Assembly: GCA_014607495.2 (NCBI GenBank)
Contig: CP053154.1
Location: forward strand, 2,294,001-2,358,000
From: Carposina sasakii
Lineage: Eukaryota > Arthropoda > Insecta > Lepidoptera > Carposinidae
Length of the DNA stretch: 64,000 bases
Direction of reading: 5' to 3'
Shown: positions 34,384 to 44,990 of the stretch, one piece after another
Layout of the letters: every line of letters starts with the position of its first letter
Position numbering within the stretch: the first letter of the stretch is position 1
Notes under the pieces: generated by a model
The model's input: only the letters and a program-made list of their open reading frames with translations
What the model was told of the DNA's origin: nothing
Databases searched by the model: none
Made by a program: the position numbers and the translations under genes

Positions 34384-34949
34384 GAGGGGCTGGAATAACT
34401 GCAACTGTAGGATCGCTGCAACTTCGAAGGAATGTTCTTTGACAAATACATATTAAATAACACTGGAATCCTAAAGTTTATGCAGACGAAGTCGTGAGCA
34501 GCCTTTAGTTTTAAATTAAGGTATATGTGCCAATATAAACGCTCCAAAGTATCTTAAAATGTACAAAATATGTATTATGTTATAAATACTAAATTTTAGT
34601 ACAAAAATACTTACGAGTATACGTAAAAATACTTATATGTCCTTATAACCTCGGCTGCGGATAATGCGCGACCGGCGCCGGATCAAGAGGCTCTCGACTC
34701 CTTACCGCGACTAATTCGGCTCAAGGGGCAGAGATTATCATTTATATCGGGCGAAAAGGCTCAGAATAAACTTTATTTATATAGAGAAAATTTATTTTTT
34801 CAGAGATTTATTCAGAAATAATACACTAACGTTGTTCTTCTGACATCATTATATGGATTGTATTTCTTCTTTACCCTGATTCTTTGTCAGCGTCAGGACC
34901 ACGTGACTATTGTAATAAATATCTACTCAGATTGCTTTAAAAAATTGTG
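34384..34949. other. Unique; CG-rich patch and E remnant
   Basis: GCAGACGAAGTCGTGAGCAG at about 34479-34500 is an E-family remnant. 34650-34740 is GC-rich (CGCGACCGGCGCCGGATC) and unexplained. No gene. Confidence 0.35.
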
Positions 34950-35232
34950 TAAACTATTAATAAGAAAATGAAAAAAATCTTCACCCGAATGAGATTTGAA
35001 CTCACGACCACTCGCAAATCGTGCTTTCGCTCTAACCAACTGAGCTATCGGGTCAATTAACTCGGATGACGAATTTAACCATCTCTTTTAAATTACATTA
35101 TTGGCAACGTTATTTGTTCATCCCGATAGCTATACACTAGCCAAATCGCGGTAAATAAATCAGAATCCCTCAGCAAATTGTTGAATGATGAAACGATCAA
35201 CCATATCCTAGCGGATTATATTATGGAGAAGT
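34950..35232 (-). mobile_element. SINE-A, near complete
   Basis: On the minus strand the body runs from about 35232 (TACTTCTCCATAATATAATC) through TTGGCTAGTGTATAGCTATC to ACTCGGATGAC-complement. The tRNA-like module lies at 35054-34982 (GACCCGATAGCTCAGTTGG, B-box GTTCAAATCTC), then TTTTTTTCATTTTCTTATTA. The module is about 180 bases in from the 5' end. Confidence 0.8.
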
Positions 35233-35275
35233 ATCTTATAAATTTATCTTAATTAAGGATATTACGAGTATATAT

Positions 35276-35402
35276 TATAAATTATTAATAAGAAGCCGAG
35301 TGAGATTTGAACTCACGACCACTCGCAACCGTGCTTTGGCTCTAACCAACTGAGCTATCGGGTCAATTAACTCGGACGACGAATTTAACCATCTCTTTAA
35401 AC
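35276..35402 (-). mobile_element. SINE-A, 5' truncated
   Basis: Contains the whole tRNA-like module (GACCCGATAGCTCAGTTGG at about 35364 downwards, GTTCAAATCTC) and the proximal body, but stops at TTTAAAGAGATGG. It lies 43 bases from the longer copy in the same orientation, so the pair could reflect a local duplication or two insertions. Confidence 0.8.
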
Positions 35403-35491
35403 TAATTAGTACCTAATTGCTACTAACTGGTACCTTTACTCTCAATATTAGTACCTAAACACCACCTCTCTTAGGTAGAGCTAGTAAGTCA

Positions 35492-35598
35492 GCTGCTGGA
35501 TGAGGATGGAAATCATCCCCTGCATGTCACAACTCGACTAAGAAAATCACTCAATGTTAAGATAGCAAGTTGTCACTTATCTTTTACATCAGCCCCCC
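35492..35598 (+). repeat. C repeat, cut by a MITE
   Basis: GTCAGCTGCTGGATGAGGAT, CATCCCCTGCATGTCACAAC, GATAGCAAGTTGTCACTTAT. It stops at CAGCCCCCC where the short MITE begins. Confidence 0.55.
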
Positions 35599-35745
35599 TA
35601 GCATGACCACGCATCGTGGATATCGTATCGTACGATATCGTATCGTCTCTATACTAAATTCAACATGGCGACTATATTTATCGTATTTTGACAGGCTAAA
35701 TGTCGATAAATCGGTTTATCATATCGAGTATCGTAGGTTATGCTA
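35599..35745 (+). mobile_element. Short MITE, inverted partner of 34257-34383
   Basis: TAGCATGACCACGCATCGTG...GTTATGCTA. The interior matches the other copy in reverse, with a private palindromic expansion around 35628-35655 (ATCGTATCGTACGATATCG). About 1.2 kb separates the two copies. Confidence 0.65.
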
Positions 35746-37435
35746 CTTTTGCTGGCTTCACTATGGCAGTTTTGTAGGTATGCGATGAAATATCCTTTAA
35801 ATAGGTTATATTACCATTGGGAAAATTGGCCCTAAGCCTAACTGATGGAACTTCTATGTGTGTACAGGTACAGTTGGTAAAATATATATTCTAAGCGCCA
35901 TAAAATATAAATAGTTCAGGAAAGTTGCCCGGCATTTTCGACTGCAGTCACGAATACCGTTCAAAATTTAAAGCTTAATTTCGAATATAGTTTTCAATGT
36001 CTCCGCGAGTGAAGTAATTAAATTTTCAATAGCGAGTACGTCAAACACAGCAACTGTGCTACCTAGTCCAATGAATGGTTGGCTGCTTAATATTAAACCC
36101 TATCACAAAGGTGGCTCAGTCCATGTTGCCAGTCGCACTTTTCGTTTTTAACAAACTAAAATTTATATTCGAGAATAGGAATAGGCAAGTGCACTTACAG
36201 TTTATGGTTGAAGTTGATTCCGTATTCATTTATGTATATATTTTTATGCAATAATATGTGCTAGAAATAAATATTACCTACTTTATGTATCTAAGAAGAA
36301 GTAAGAAGGAGGTCGAAAAAAGTTGGTTAAAGCAGATATTTTCCATAAATCATTTTTTTTCTATTATTTTCATTAGGCAGTGTGGATGAAAATAAAAAAA
36401 TAAAAATGAAAATAAGATGGTCGTACTATAAGCGAAATGTTATAAAACTAAAAAAAATATAGTAATATAGATATTAGCGCCATCATCATCATTTAAAAAA
36501 CAAAATAGCCTAATTATGTTTCCTGTGGACCTTGTTAAAAAACTTCATAAAAAAAATGGAAACCTTCCTACCTGTATAAGATTACAAAACAAAGAACAGA
36601 TTTAATTAAAAATTCTAAGCGCATTTAAATAAAAACACGCCGCTTATTAGAAAACCAGAAGTTGTTTCCACGAACAAAAATATTACAAAGGCGAAGGCGT
36701 AAAGTGATAACCATTAAAGCACAGGCAAACAATGCTAAAGTGAAGGGTTGTAATAATTAAGCCTTGATTTTTCGACTTTATTTCCTTACCTTTTGTACGA
36801 GGGACAAAAGGTTACCGGTGACAATAGAGGGCACCACCTGTATCGAGGAGAAATATTGTGGCCATAAATTCATACTAAGATGAAAATGGGAATACAATAC
36901 AGACATATTTTTATACTTGCAGTCCTAATATAACACAATCTATCTAATCAAATACCTCCAAATTGGATCACTCGATTCTTACATTTGATAAGATAACATT
37001 AATAAAAATAAAAAAATTCTCATATGTTTATATTCTCGATTGAACATAGATATTATAATTATCATCAGAAAAGAAAAAAGGAAAATCACTCACCAAAAAT
37101 AAAGCTTTGAACGCGGAAATCCAGGTGAAAATCATGGTCACCATTTTCTCAAATATTCTACAACTCTATAGGCGAGAACAATAGTAATTGAAGAGCTCTT
37201 GATGAGCCCGACTTCGACGTTATTTCAAGAGATTGTCATAATTTTGAGTTAGCTCAAGGGTCTTACCTACAATAATATGAGATATTTCTGGATTAATCTG
37301 AAACTAGAAACGTGTTTTCTCAGAATTCAGTAAAGCGCGTTTCAACAAAATCAATTAATGTAATATTATCATAAAAACAACTATTGCACAGGAAATTTCT
37401 AATTATGTACATATACATATAGAAATGTGCTCCCT
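35746..37435. other. Unique sequence, no gene seen
   Basis: About 1.7 kb. Poly-A/T runs at 36340-36420. 36630-36850 is less AT-rich and unique. No repeat family or coding frame recognised. Confidence 0.4.
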
Positions 37436-37628
37436 ATGCCCGTGGGTATTGTAAGAGACGATTAAGGGTTTTGGGAATGTGGGCAGCAGTGCCTTCCGTC
37501 GTTACATAGTCCGAAAATCACACTGCGGTCACCAATCTTCGGCTTGCATGGTGAGTATGGGCAAAAACCCTCTATGGCGTGCCCTGAAATAGGCGTACGT
37601 CCAGCAGTAAACTCCAATATCTTGATGT
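37436..37628 (+). mobile_element. R repeat, decayed
   Basis: TGCCCGTGGGTATTGTAAGA, GTGGGCAGCAGTGCCTTCCG, CACTGCGGTCACCAATC, GTACGTCCAGCAGTAAACTC. The RTE-like tail is degraded. Confidence 0.7.
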
Positions 37629-37847
37629 GTGTGACTTTTTGTAGACGTCCTTACTTCAACATTCAATAAGGTGATCTATAATAATGTTGTCATGAAGTGT
37701 TCAGACTGATGCTCCTCAGACTACAAACTTATATTGTAACTTTAGAGCTAGTTAAAGTCAAACTAACTTGTGTCAACAGTGATTTATCGTAGTTCGGTAA
37801 TGTGATAAAGTTGGATATTCAAATATTATCACAGACAGAATAGGTAC

Positions 37848-37971
37848 CTGTGGGGTAAGCACGAACCTTTTTACGCGGCGTAACGCTAGCGACTCGCAAG
37901 CAAAATCTATGTGATTTGACAGTTGGACGATAGCGTTACGGACTATCGAGAGATTCGTGCTTACCCCTCAG
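37848..37971. mobile_element. 124-bp foldback MITE (GGGGTAAGCACGAA ends)
   Basis: Ends CTGTGGGGTAAGCACGAA and, reverse-complemented, CTGAGGGGTAAGCACGAA. Inner arms CGTAACGCTAGC and GATAGCGTTACG also pair. No unambiguous target duplication. Only one copy is in the window. Confidence 0.65.
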
Positions 37972-39157
37972 CTTAGAATTCGAATATTCTAATATGTATA
38001 TTTTACAGTCTACTCTTTATGTCGTAGTTTGTACATGCACTTATAACAAAAACTGATTTCAGAATTTTATTATGACAAATAAATTTAATTGAAGATTCCC
38101 TTAAAATGTATAATAACTTAATTTGAGACACTAAAATAATAATTGATCAATAATATAAATCATTACATAATTAAAATGTATATTTATTTAAAATCTACAC
38201 AGAAAGCTTTTACACAAAATAGGTTTTTAATTAAAATTAAGTGACGATTGATTTTAATTTGTATGTGTTTGCGTTTCATAAATTAACATATTTATAATTT
38301 GAGCGTGCGGCGTGTATGTGGTAAAGCAGTAAATAATTACTTTATTATATTTTTAACATAGTACCAAACATCTATATACTCAATCATTTATTGCATTCAT
38401 ATGTAGTTAAAGATCTTAATTAATAATTTACAGATAAAAAGTAATTTACAGATAAATGAAATTGTAGGCAGATTGAAGTATTTCACAGTCAATTACGGGT
38501 TCATTTAAGGTTAAATTTTAATTGTACAATCCGTCGTGTTAATTATCATTATTTATTTATTTATTACACATTATCACGTACTTCCATGTAGTAGGTAGTA
38601 TACTTGTAATATTTTATTCATTTTTAATTTTAAGTCAAGATTGGATTAATATTTTTTGTGTAGGTAAGTACGGATACGAAAGATAGAAAACTAAAATGTC
38701 AATGTAATGAAGTAATTAAATTCTATTGTTGTATTTCTTTAAATGTCCATAATTTATAAGTTAAGTATTATTTTTTTATTATTTATTAGTATGTTAAAAT
38801 TAATTTAGTTTATTATTTATTATTTGTCTTTGAAATGCGTCAAATTTTATCCTGAAAAAAGTCACTCAAATCGTAAACTTATGCTTATCAGTATCTGTTT
38901 CAATCCCGTGCTAAAATAGTTGTCTTTTTTCAGTTGTTTCAATGGTTCATGATAACATAATACTTAAAAATATAGAGGTTATACCATTAAGAGTACTCTG
39001 AGGTGTAAAGTAACATTTCAAATGAATATGTCGAGTTTAAGTTCCAACTATGCTTGAAAAAATTCTGCTATAAATTTTAGTAATAAAACTACATAATATG
39101 TAACTAATTGTAATATTTATAACTAATAAATGGATAAAAGCATTTTTTTTTCAATCG
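37972..39157. other. Very AT-rich unique stretch
   Basis: Runs of TTTATTATTTATT (38760-38830) and AATTAAAATT words. No gene or family recognised. Confidence 0.45.
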
Positions 39158-39235
39158 GGCGATGAGCTAGCAACTCGTTAGTGATCATTTAGATCTGACC
39201 CTGCTATGCTAAACCTAGCTTCTTTCTGTGATATT
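39158..39235 (+). repeat. C repeat fragment
   Basis: GGGCGATGAGCTAGCAACTC, GTTAGTGATCATTTAGATCT, CCTGCTATGCTAAACCTAGC. Confidence 0.6.
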
Positions 39236-39239
39236 CAGG

Positions 39240-39510
39240 ATGTGGTCGTCCTTGGCGCAAAAATATGCGACAACGCGCCTGTAAAGTGGCCATTAAAGGG
39301 GGCCACATGGGTCAGAGAGTCTGCCCCAATTGGGAAGGGAAAGATGCGGCTGGCCGGGGGGACGCGGGCCGGACTAGTCGACTGGTATTCCCAGGGCGCA
39401 CCTGGCCACTTGAGTTGCCACTGCCGCCGGCCACTTCGCGAAGGAAGAGGAAGGAGAAGGAAAGGAAGGAAGGAGCAACAACCCTCGATAGTCTCACCAT
39501 TGTAGTTCTA
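39240..39510 (+). repeat. Unexplained GC-rich block with open frames
   Basis: A GC-rich island in AT-rich DNA, beginning directly after a C fragment and ending near ACAACCCTCGATAGTCTCAC. Two overlapping plus-strand frames stay open (99 and 109 codons) and one minus frame, which is expected when stops are rare at high GC. It includes a (GGAAGGA)-type purine run at 39440-39475. It is probably a retroelement piece; no domain recognised. Confidence 0.4.
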
Positions 39511-40213
39511 GCTACTACAATTCAGAAATACAACCTAGGTACGAGTATACCTATGTATGTAAATGGAGAGTTACTCTTGATATTATCTCATTAAGCGATA
39601 GTCGATTGAGATTTAAATTTCGTATTTTAGTGTCAAGTTTATGTAAATTTCAGGCAAATCGTCTATTTATATTACTTCTACATTAATATTTCAATTATGT
39701 AATTTATTTACATAACATAATTACTCACGTGTAGAAACGTAAATTTAAATATCCTCATCAGAACATTTGTAATTGAAACGGCAAAATGTCAAATGAACCC
39801 ATAAATTGAGTCTTTATTTGCATTTCATAATTATTTCAGCAGTCGGTGTATGAATATCTGTGAAATATACACCCATAGATGTCGCTGATGGTACTAATTT
39901 TAATAACTGAGTACCGTTAGAAAATACGATTTTTAAAAGTACTATGTTTGTAACTTTATATTTAATTAATTTTAATATATATTTTTTGAGTGAGTGGCAA
40001 ACACAGTGAAAAGAAAAAATTGGATGGAAGACCCTTGAAATTGGTCATGATAGTTCTATAAGGTGAGCATCAAGAAAAGATTACTGAAATATCCACGAAT
40101 TGTTAATAATATAACTATGTTAGACAGTTTTAAACAATATTTATAACCTTAGACACGGTTTTATAATAACATCCTAAAGTTTACACAGATACCCATGTTT
40201 ATGGACAGCCCCT
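39511..40213. other. Unique AT-rich sequence
   Basis: No recognised feature. Confidence 0.35.
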
Positions 40214-40448
40214 ATATTACTAATATTATAAACGCGAAAGATGTAAGGATGTATGAAAAGATGTAAGGATGTTTATTGCTCTTTCATGCAAAAACTGCTG
40301 AACGGATTTTGATGAAACTTAAAAATAATAATTTAGCTTACATACCAGAGTAACACATAGGCTATTCGCGGGAAAATATTTTTATCCTGGATAATTTCGA
40401 CGATTTGTTTTTTCTGCAGTCCACGCGGACGGAGTCACGGGTGTCCAT
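40214..40448 (-). repeat. E-type repeat
   Basis: Reading minus: GACACCCGTGACTCCGTCCG, CGTGGACTGCAGAAAAAAC, ATTATCCAGGATAAAAAT, GCGAATAGCCTATGTG, TCATCAAAATCCGTTCAG, and TTTCGCGTTTATAATATT near 40214. A 15-bp GATGTAAGGATGT tandem lies at about 40240-40271. Confidence 0.7.
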
Positions 40449-40669
40449 TGTAATTTATTAATCTAAAATTATTTATAAATCTGCGGCAGAAAATACGGCA
40501 ACAGCATCAATTTCGTAGTTTACTTGTGGCTACTATTCTGACTTGGAATAGAAACATCCTAAGTCTGATTTAGCCAGTGAAGTTAAGTCTACCAATCTAG
40601 AGTACTAGTCAATCATTGATGGCAAATTGGATCCCCACCAGTAATCAATGGAATCAATGGAATCCTTTA
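40449..40669. other. Unique sequence
   Basis: Nothing recognised; a small AATGGAATCAATGGAATC repeat at 40648-40667. Confidence 0.3.
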
Positions 40670-40762
40670 TATCAGACTCTTCTATGCTAAATGTGGCTTT
40701 AAGATTTCCTTCGTGATTCAGCCGTTCTAGCTATCTCATTATAGAAACACACCCGTGCAAAA
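40670..40762 (+). repeat. C repeat fragment, diverged
   Basis: TATCAGACTCTTCTATGCTA, AATGTGGCTTTAAGATTTCC, CATTATAGAAACACACC. Confidence 0.5.
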
Positions 40763-40794
40763 TGGGTTCATTCATCGTGAAGGTTTTATCTAGA

Positions 40795-40985
40795 ACTGGT
40801 GGACGCCTGCGACTTTGTTCGCGCGGTCTAAAGAAAAAAAAATCGAAATTATCCGGGATAAATTATTTTACCGAGATAAAAAGTAAACTACGTCCTTCCA
40901 CATGCTTTAGACTATCTGTGTACCAAATTTCAGTTATATAAGTTCAGTAGTTTTAATGTGAAAGTCCCACATAGACAGAGTTACT
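40795..40985 (+). repeat. E-type repeat
   Basis: AACTGGTGGACGCCTGCGAC, TTTGTTCGCGCGGTCTAAAG, ATCGAAATTATCCGGGATAA, AGTAGTTTTAATGTGAAAG. Confidence 0.7.
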
Positions 40986-42289
40986 ACAGCATATTTAATT
41001 TTAGTAAAGATTTTTATTCCGACCTTGGTAAAGTAACTTTTCTGCTGTCGCTTCACCCCTTAGGTACACAGTATCGCACGTCACAATTAGTGACGTCATG
41101 CAGCGCCGACGTAATTACCGGCATTGATTAATTCTGCTACCAAAGCCACTACTACAGGGAAACTACTTCGAATCAAAAAGTTGCAATTTTCAATTCGTTT
41201 TTTGGTTTTAGCTGGTATTTTATTTATATGTAGGGAGCGCGGTTTGACTGGAAACTGGAATATTTAATTCTTTTAAATTTATTCACTACTACGCTACTAG
41301 AAGACACCCATGAATTCATCCGCATACCTATATACATACCTCATGTCTACATCTCATAGGAGTGGCCAGAAACAACAGAACGGATCTTCATTTAGTACGT
41401 TCTAAACACACATGCCTTCGTCCACATTCATAAAGATCCTCATACTCGTACGTGGTTTTGGCATGAAAGTGCGATATACAGACAGCGAGAGCTACTTTCG
41501 CATATGTAATTATTAATTTTATTTTAGGATTAGTAGGCAGTAAGGTTGTCAATCGAACAAACATTTGCGGGCATAATAACGCTGGGACAACAGTATCATC
41601 TGAACACACTTACATAATGAAAAAATCCAAGTTAGCAACTTAAGGTAACTTGGCGTCATGGAGTTAGTTCGCAGTAAGTTGGTGTTTGCGAACATAATTA
41701 CCTACTCACTGAACTGCGATTGGGGCCGAACTCCGCGTGAAATTGGTACGCGCTACTGAAGTCCGCTACAGAAAGTGCGAACTTGGCCTGTTTGTCGCCA
41801 TTAGAAATATTGTTCATTTTGATTTGATTCATTTTCTTGTGATCTAAAAAAAAGGACTGAAAAGAACATTGAATAAGAATATGCCATGTGCATGATATTG
41901 AAAACTATAAATGAAATAAGTATGAAATAATAATAATTTTTATGTTGCAAAACATGCTGTTAATTTCAAAGTCCTAGTTACGAGTATAACCATGAATATT
42001 ACAGGAAGATTCATCATATTGATTTCGCATAGCATCTTAAAATGTCCTATATACTACTAAGTCTGAAATAACAGCTACCTGCCTACTAGTTTATAATGTT
42101 AAGGATATTTTAGACATATATTGTGCAAAGTCTACAGTTTATGTGCGGGCACTTCGCCTCTACCGTACTGTGTTGGTGAAAACATCCGATCACAGATACG
42201 AACTAATTCTAATTATCTAAGTTACTTGCTGTTCTAACTATTGACCTAGATTTATAGTTGCATAGCTGAAATTTCTATACATTTGCTAA
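40986..42289. other. Unique with a possible retroelement 3' trace
   Basis: 41390-41610, read on the minus strand, contains ATGCGAAAGTAGCTCTCGCT, GTCTGTATATCGCACTTTCA and CATGCCAAAACCACGTAC, a pattern seen in lepidopteran retroelement 3' regions. The minus frame here has no domain. Otherwise nothing recognised. Confidence 0.35.
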
Positions 42290-42430
42290 AGTGGGGTAAG
42301 ATGTAAAAGACCAGTGACAAGTTGCCAGTTCATCGCCTGGAAAACGCCTCCTTATCCGATTCTTACGACATGCACGGAAAGAGATGCAGCTGATGCATTC
42401 TTGTAAAGTTCCATATCAGCACAGGTTACT
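42290..42430 (-). repeat. C repeat
   Basis: AAAGTGGGGTAAGATGTAAA, AGACCAGTGACAAGTTGCCA, GTTCATCGCCTGGAAAACGC, TTACGACATGCACGGAAAGA, GATGCAGCTGATGCATTCTT. Confidence 0.7.
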
Positions 42431-42484
42431 TATTAATTAATATTTTTGAGCTTGTGAAATAATGCAGAAAGTAGATAAATACAT

Positions 42485-42712
42485 ACATACATAAACATAT
42501 AATCACGCCTTTATCCCTTACGAGGTAGGCAGAGCACCAAGGGCCGATAGAACCACATGGAGCCACTTCTGACCACTTTTGAGTGCCAATCACCTACAAA
42601 ACACCAAGACCCTCTTATCCCTCTGCTGATTTGTACAGTATACCCGGGAAGAGAAGCAGCTGTAGTATTATACTTTATTTTTTCACTCCCAGAGCAGTAT
42701 AGAAGATAAATC
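42485..42712 (-). repeat. K repeat, internal deletion
   Basis: ATAATCACGCCTTTATCCCT, TACGAGGTAGGCAGAGCACC, then a jump relative to 33530-33815 (the GTTCGGTTGGTAGTCAC part is missing), then CACCTACAAAACACCAAGAC and GTATACCCGGGAAGAGAAGC. Confidence 0.7.
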
Positions 42713-43293
42713 AATAGATACTTTACCTATATTTTGTCGTCGGAATTTTTTTACGGACATAAAAAGATGCTATTTAAGATTTTAAACACTGTCTAATAAC
42801 TCAGAGTGTAGCAAAAGGGTATGTGAAGTGAAAACATATAATAATTATATAGTCTACTAAACAAATAACATATCCTTAAGTTTTGAGATACCTTGATTCC
42901 AGATAGCATGGAAAAATTTCTAAACAACTCAGGAATGTTGCAAAATGTGAATTTAAGTATAAAATTTTGTGAATTGGTTCTTTATATTGTTCTTTAGTCA
43001 TAGCTTTTCGCATAACATATCCTATATCTATTTTTAGCCATTAAGTCATACCTTCACAGCCGCTTGAGCTCGTCACGGGCCGCTGGTATTTGCAAATCGT
43101 ATCAATGTCGTGATACGATCAATAATCACTATCACGCTCCGCAGGGTAAAGCTGAGTACCATGAAACCAATGTCTACTATACCTCTATAGCTAAGAGATA
43201 TTGATGTACCGATTGACGACAGTTTTGAGCTTTAAGTTCTAGCAATATTGATGAAGTGGCGTGAAGAATGTTGAAATGTTTTACCACATTATA
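42713..43293. other. Unique; perfect 9-bp-arm hairpin
   Basis: ATCGTATCA (43096-43104), loop ATGTCG, TGATACGAT (43111-43119). The surrounding 43060-43150 is relatively GC-rich. No gene. Confidence 0.4.
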
Positions 43294-43567
43294 CAGGGTG
43301 TAACAGAAGGGGAATGTTAAGCGAAATGCTTAGAAATTGGCCTATTATCAAGGACCTATTCACAAAATTTGTTTATATTATTTTTATTTGTTTAAAATCA
43401 TGTTTATTTTTTAAGATTTTATGAACATTTCTGAGTTTTTTAGGAGTTTTTCATACTATCAAGAAAAATAAACATCTTATTTCGTTTGTCTAATTTTTTT
43501 GTATAGATTTTCTACAGTGGATTTTTTCATAGTAATTTGTTTAACATACCCCTTCTGTTACATCCTG
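43294..43567. mobile_element. T1 MITE, TA-flanked, 274 bp
   Basis: Left CAGGGTGTAACAGAAGGGGA then ATGTTAAGC; right, reverse-complemented, CAGGATGTAACAGAAGGGGT then ATGTTAAAC. TA at 43292-43293 and 43568-43569. The interior is AT-rich with no frame. Relatives: 51075-51235 and the outer layer of 57431-58326. Confidence 0.8.
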
Positions 43568-43937
43568 TACTGTAAGTAATCAGTTGAACAATTCGTGAGG
43601 TGCTTGTGTTCTATTTTCAATAACAAATACTTAATGCCTAGTATTGTGACACCTACACAAACTTTCAAACCTAGTAATACGCTAAATATCAAAGAACATA
43701 AATATCTGCGCTTTGCTATTTATAAAATGTCCAAAATAGCTCTTTACAAATATTTCTGGACTGTAAATCGTCACTAAAACTAATAGTGTCAGCCAAATTC
43801 AATTCCTTAATGGAAAGTCATTGTAACATGCTTTTTTTATTTCTATTTAGAAAATTCGTAGGTGTTTTTACACAGGTATAACCAAAATGAAGTCATCCTT
43901 TTTTCACAAAGATTCTAAAAATATAAGTTTATTTATA
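43568..43937. other. Unique sequence
   Basis: Open frame 43595-43777 has no recognisable features. No repeat. Confidence 0.35.
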
Positions 43938-43995
43938 TTCCCACTCGGGTGAAGAATTTTTTCCATTTCTTTATTAATAATTTTATATTATATGT
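43938..43995 (+). mobile_element. SINE-A, extreme 3' end
   Basis: ATTCCCACTCGGGTGAAGAA, TTTTTTCCATTTCTTTATTA, ATAATTTTATA equals the end of the tRNA-like module plus tail of the 1862-2144 copy. Retaining only this end fits 5' truncation during reverse transcription and shows which end is 3'. Confidence 0.65.
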
Positions 43996-44097
43996 TTATA
44001 TTATTGAAAACTTCAGTGTAATTTAGACATAATTGAGACTACAGACCAAATGGAATCTCAATTTAGTTACATTATAAAGATAGTTTAGTTATATTAG

Positions 44098-44349
44098 CCG
44101 CGTGGTGCCGGCAGAGTAGAGTTTGTACCACCCCTGCCTGCCCGTGGGTATCGTACGAGGCGATTAAGGGTTTCCGGGAGGTGGGTAGCAGCGCCTCCCA
44201 TACTGACAACATAGTCCGAAAATCATACTGCGGTCTCCAACCCGCCTGCCCAGCGTGGTGACTATGGACAAAACTCCCCTGTGGCAGTAGCCTTGTGACG
44301 TGCCCTGGGGTAGGCCTACGTCCAGCAGTGGACTGCAATAGGCTGAAGA
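44098..44349 (+). mobile_element. R repeat, longest copy
   Basis: Starts GCCGCGTGGTGCCGGCAGAG and TAGAGTTTGTACCACCCC, continues TGCCCGTGGGTATCGTACGA, CGGGAGGTGGGTAGCAGCGC, TCCAACCCGCCTGCCCAGCG, TAGGCCTACGTCCAGCAGTG and ends GGCTGAAGAAGAATAA. The tail frame still reads AYVQQWTAIG and a TGA stop. No obvious RNA polymerase III A/B boxes are visible at its 5' end. Confidence 0.8.
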
Positions 44350-44473
44350 AGAATAAAGCTATTCGTATTTACGTAATACGCTTATGTAAAAAATATGCTT
44401 TGAATCTTTTTATTTTGCTCAACAATTATGCTCGTCTATTCTACACGAGATGAGGTATCAGACCAAATATTTA

Positions 44474-44990
44474 TTACTAGTGAACGCCCGCGACTCCGTC
44501 CGCGTAGACTACAGAAAAAACAAAATGAAATTTCTATTGAGGGATCGCCCGCCACCGGGCCCTATACCCTCCGCTGACCCTCGGATCTGCCTACTCATGA
44601 TCACGAACACAAGACACTACAGTCGCAACGAGAAGCCAGATCCAAGCACCTAGCATGCAACCATAAATACATAGCTGCTAATCCGAAAACCAATTAAAAT
44701 TTTAATCGAAATGTAATTATCCGGGTTAAAAACATTTTCCCGGGATAAAAAGTAGCCTATATGTTAAGTGGGACCTATCACAATATATTCCTGAAAACTG
44801 CATCGAAATCGGTTCAGCCATTCTAAGATTAGCGTGCACAAACGCACAGACAAACAGACAAAAGTTCCAAAAATCATCGTTTTGGGTTCTATTGCGTTGA
44901 TAAAGGTCTCCTATAATATTTTTTCTCATATATCTTCCATACACAGACAGCGAGCCGTTACATTATTATTACATGTATAGATTGTAAAAT
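44474..44990 (+). repeat. E repeat interrupted by about 170 bases
   Basis: Head ACTAGTGAACGCCCGCGACT, CCGTCCGCGTAGACTACAGA; tail from about 44700 ATTATCCGGGTTAAAAAC, CATCGAAATCGGTTCAGCCA, CACAAACGCACAGACAAACA, TTTTTTCTCATATATCTTCC. Between them (about 44530-44695) is a GC-rich insert (GATCGCCCGCCACCGGGCCC) not seen in other copies. Source of the insert unknown. Confidence 0.7.

Noticed and set aside
39265..39594. Longest open frame in the window (109 codons) as a gene
   Set aside because: It follows from high local GC, overlaps another open frame, has no domain, and begins next to a repeat fragment.
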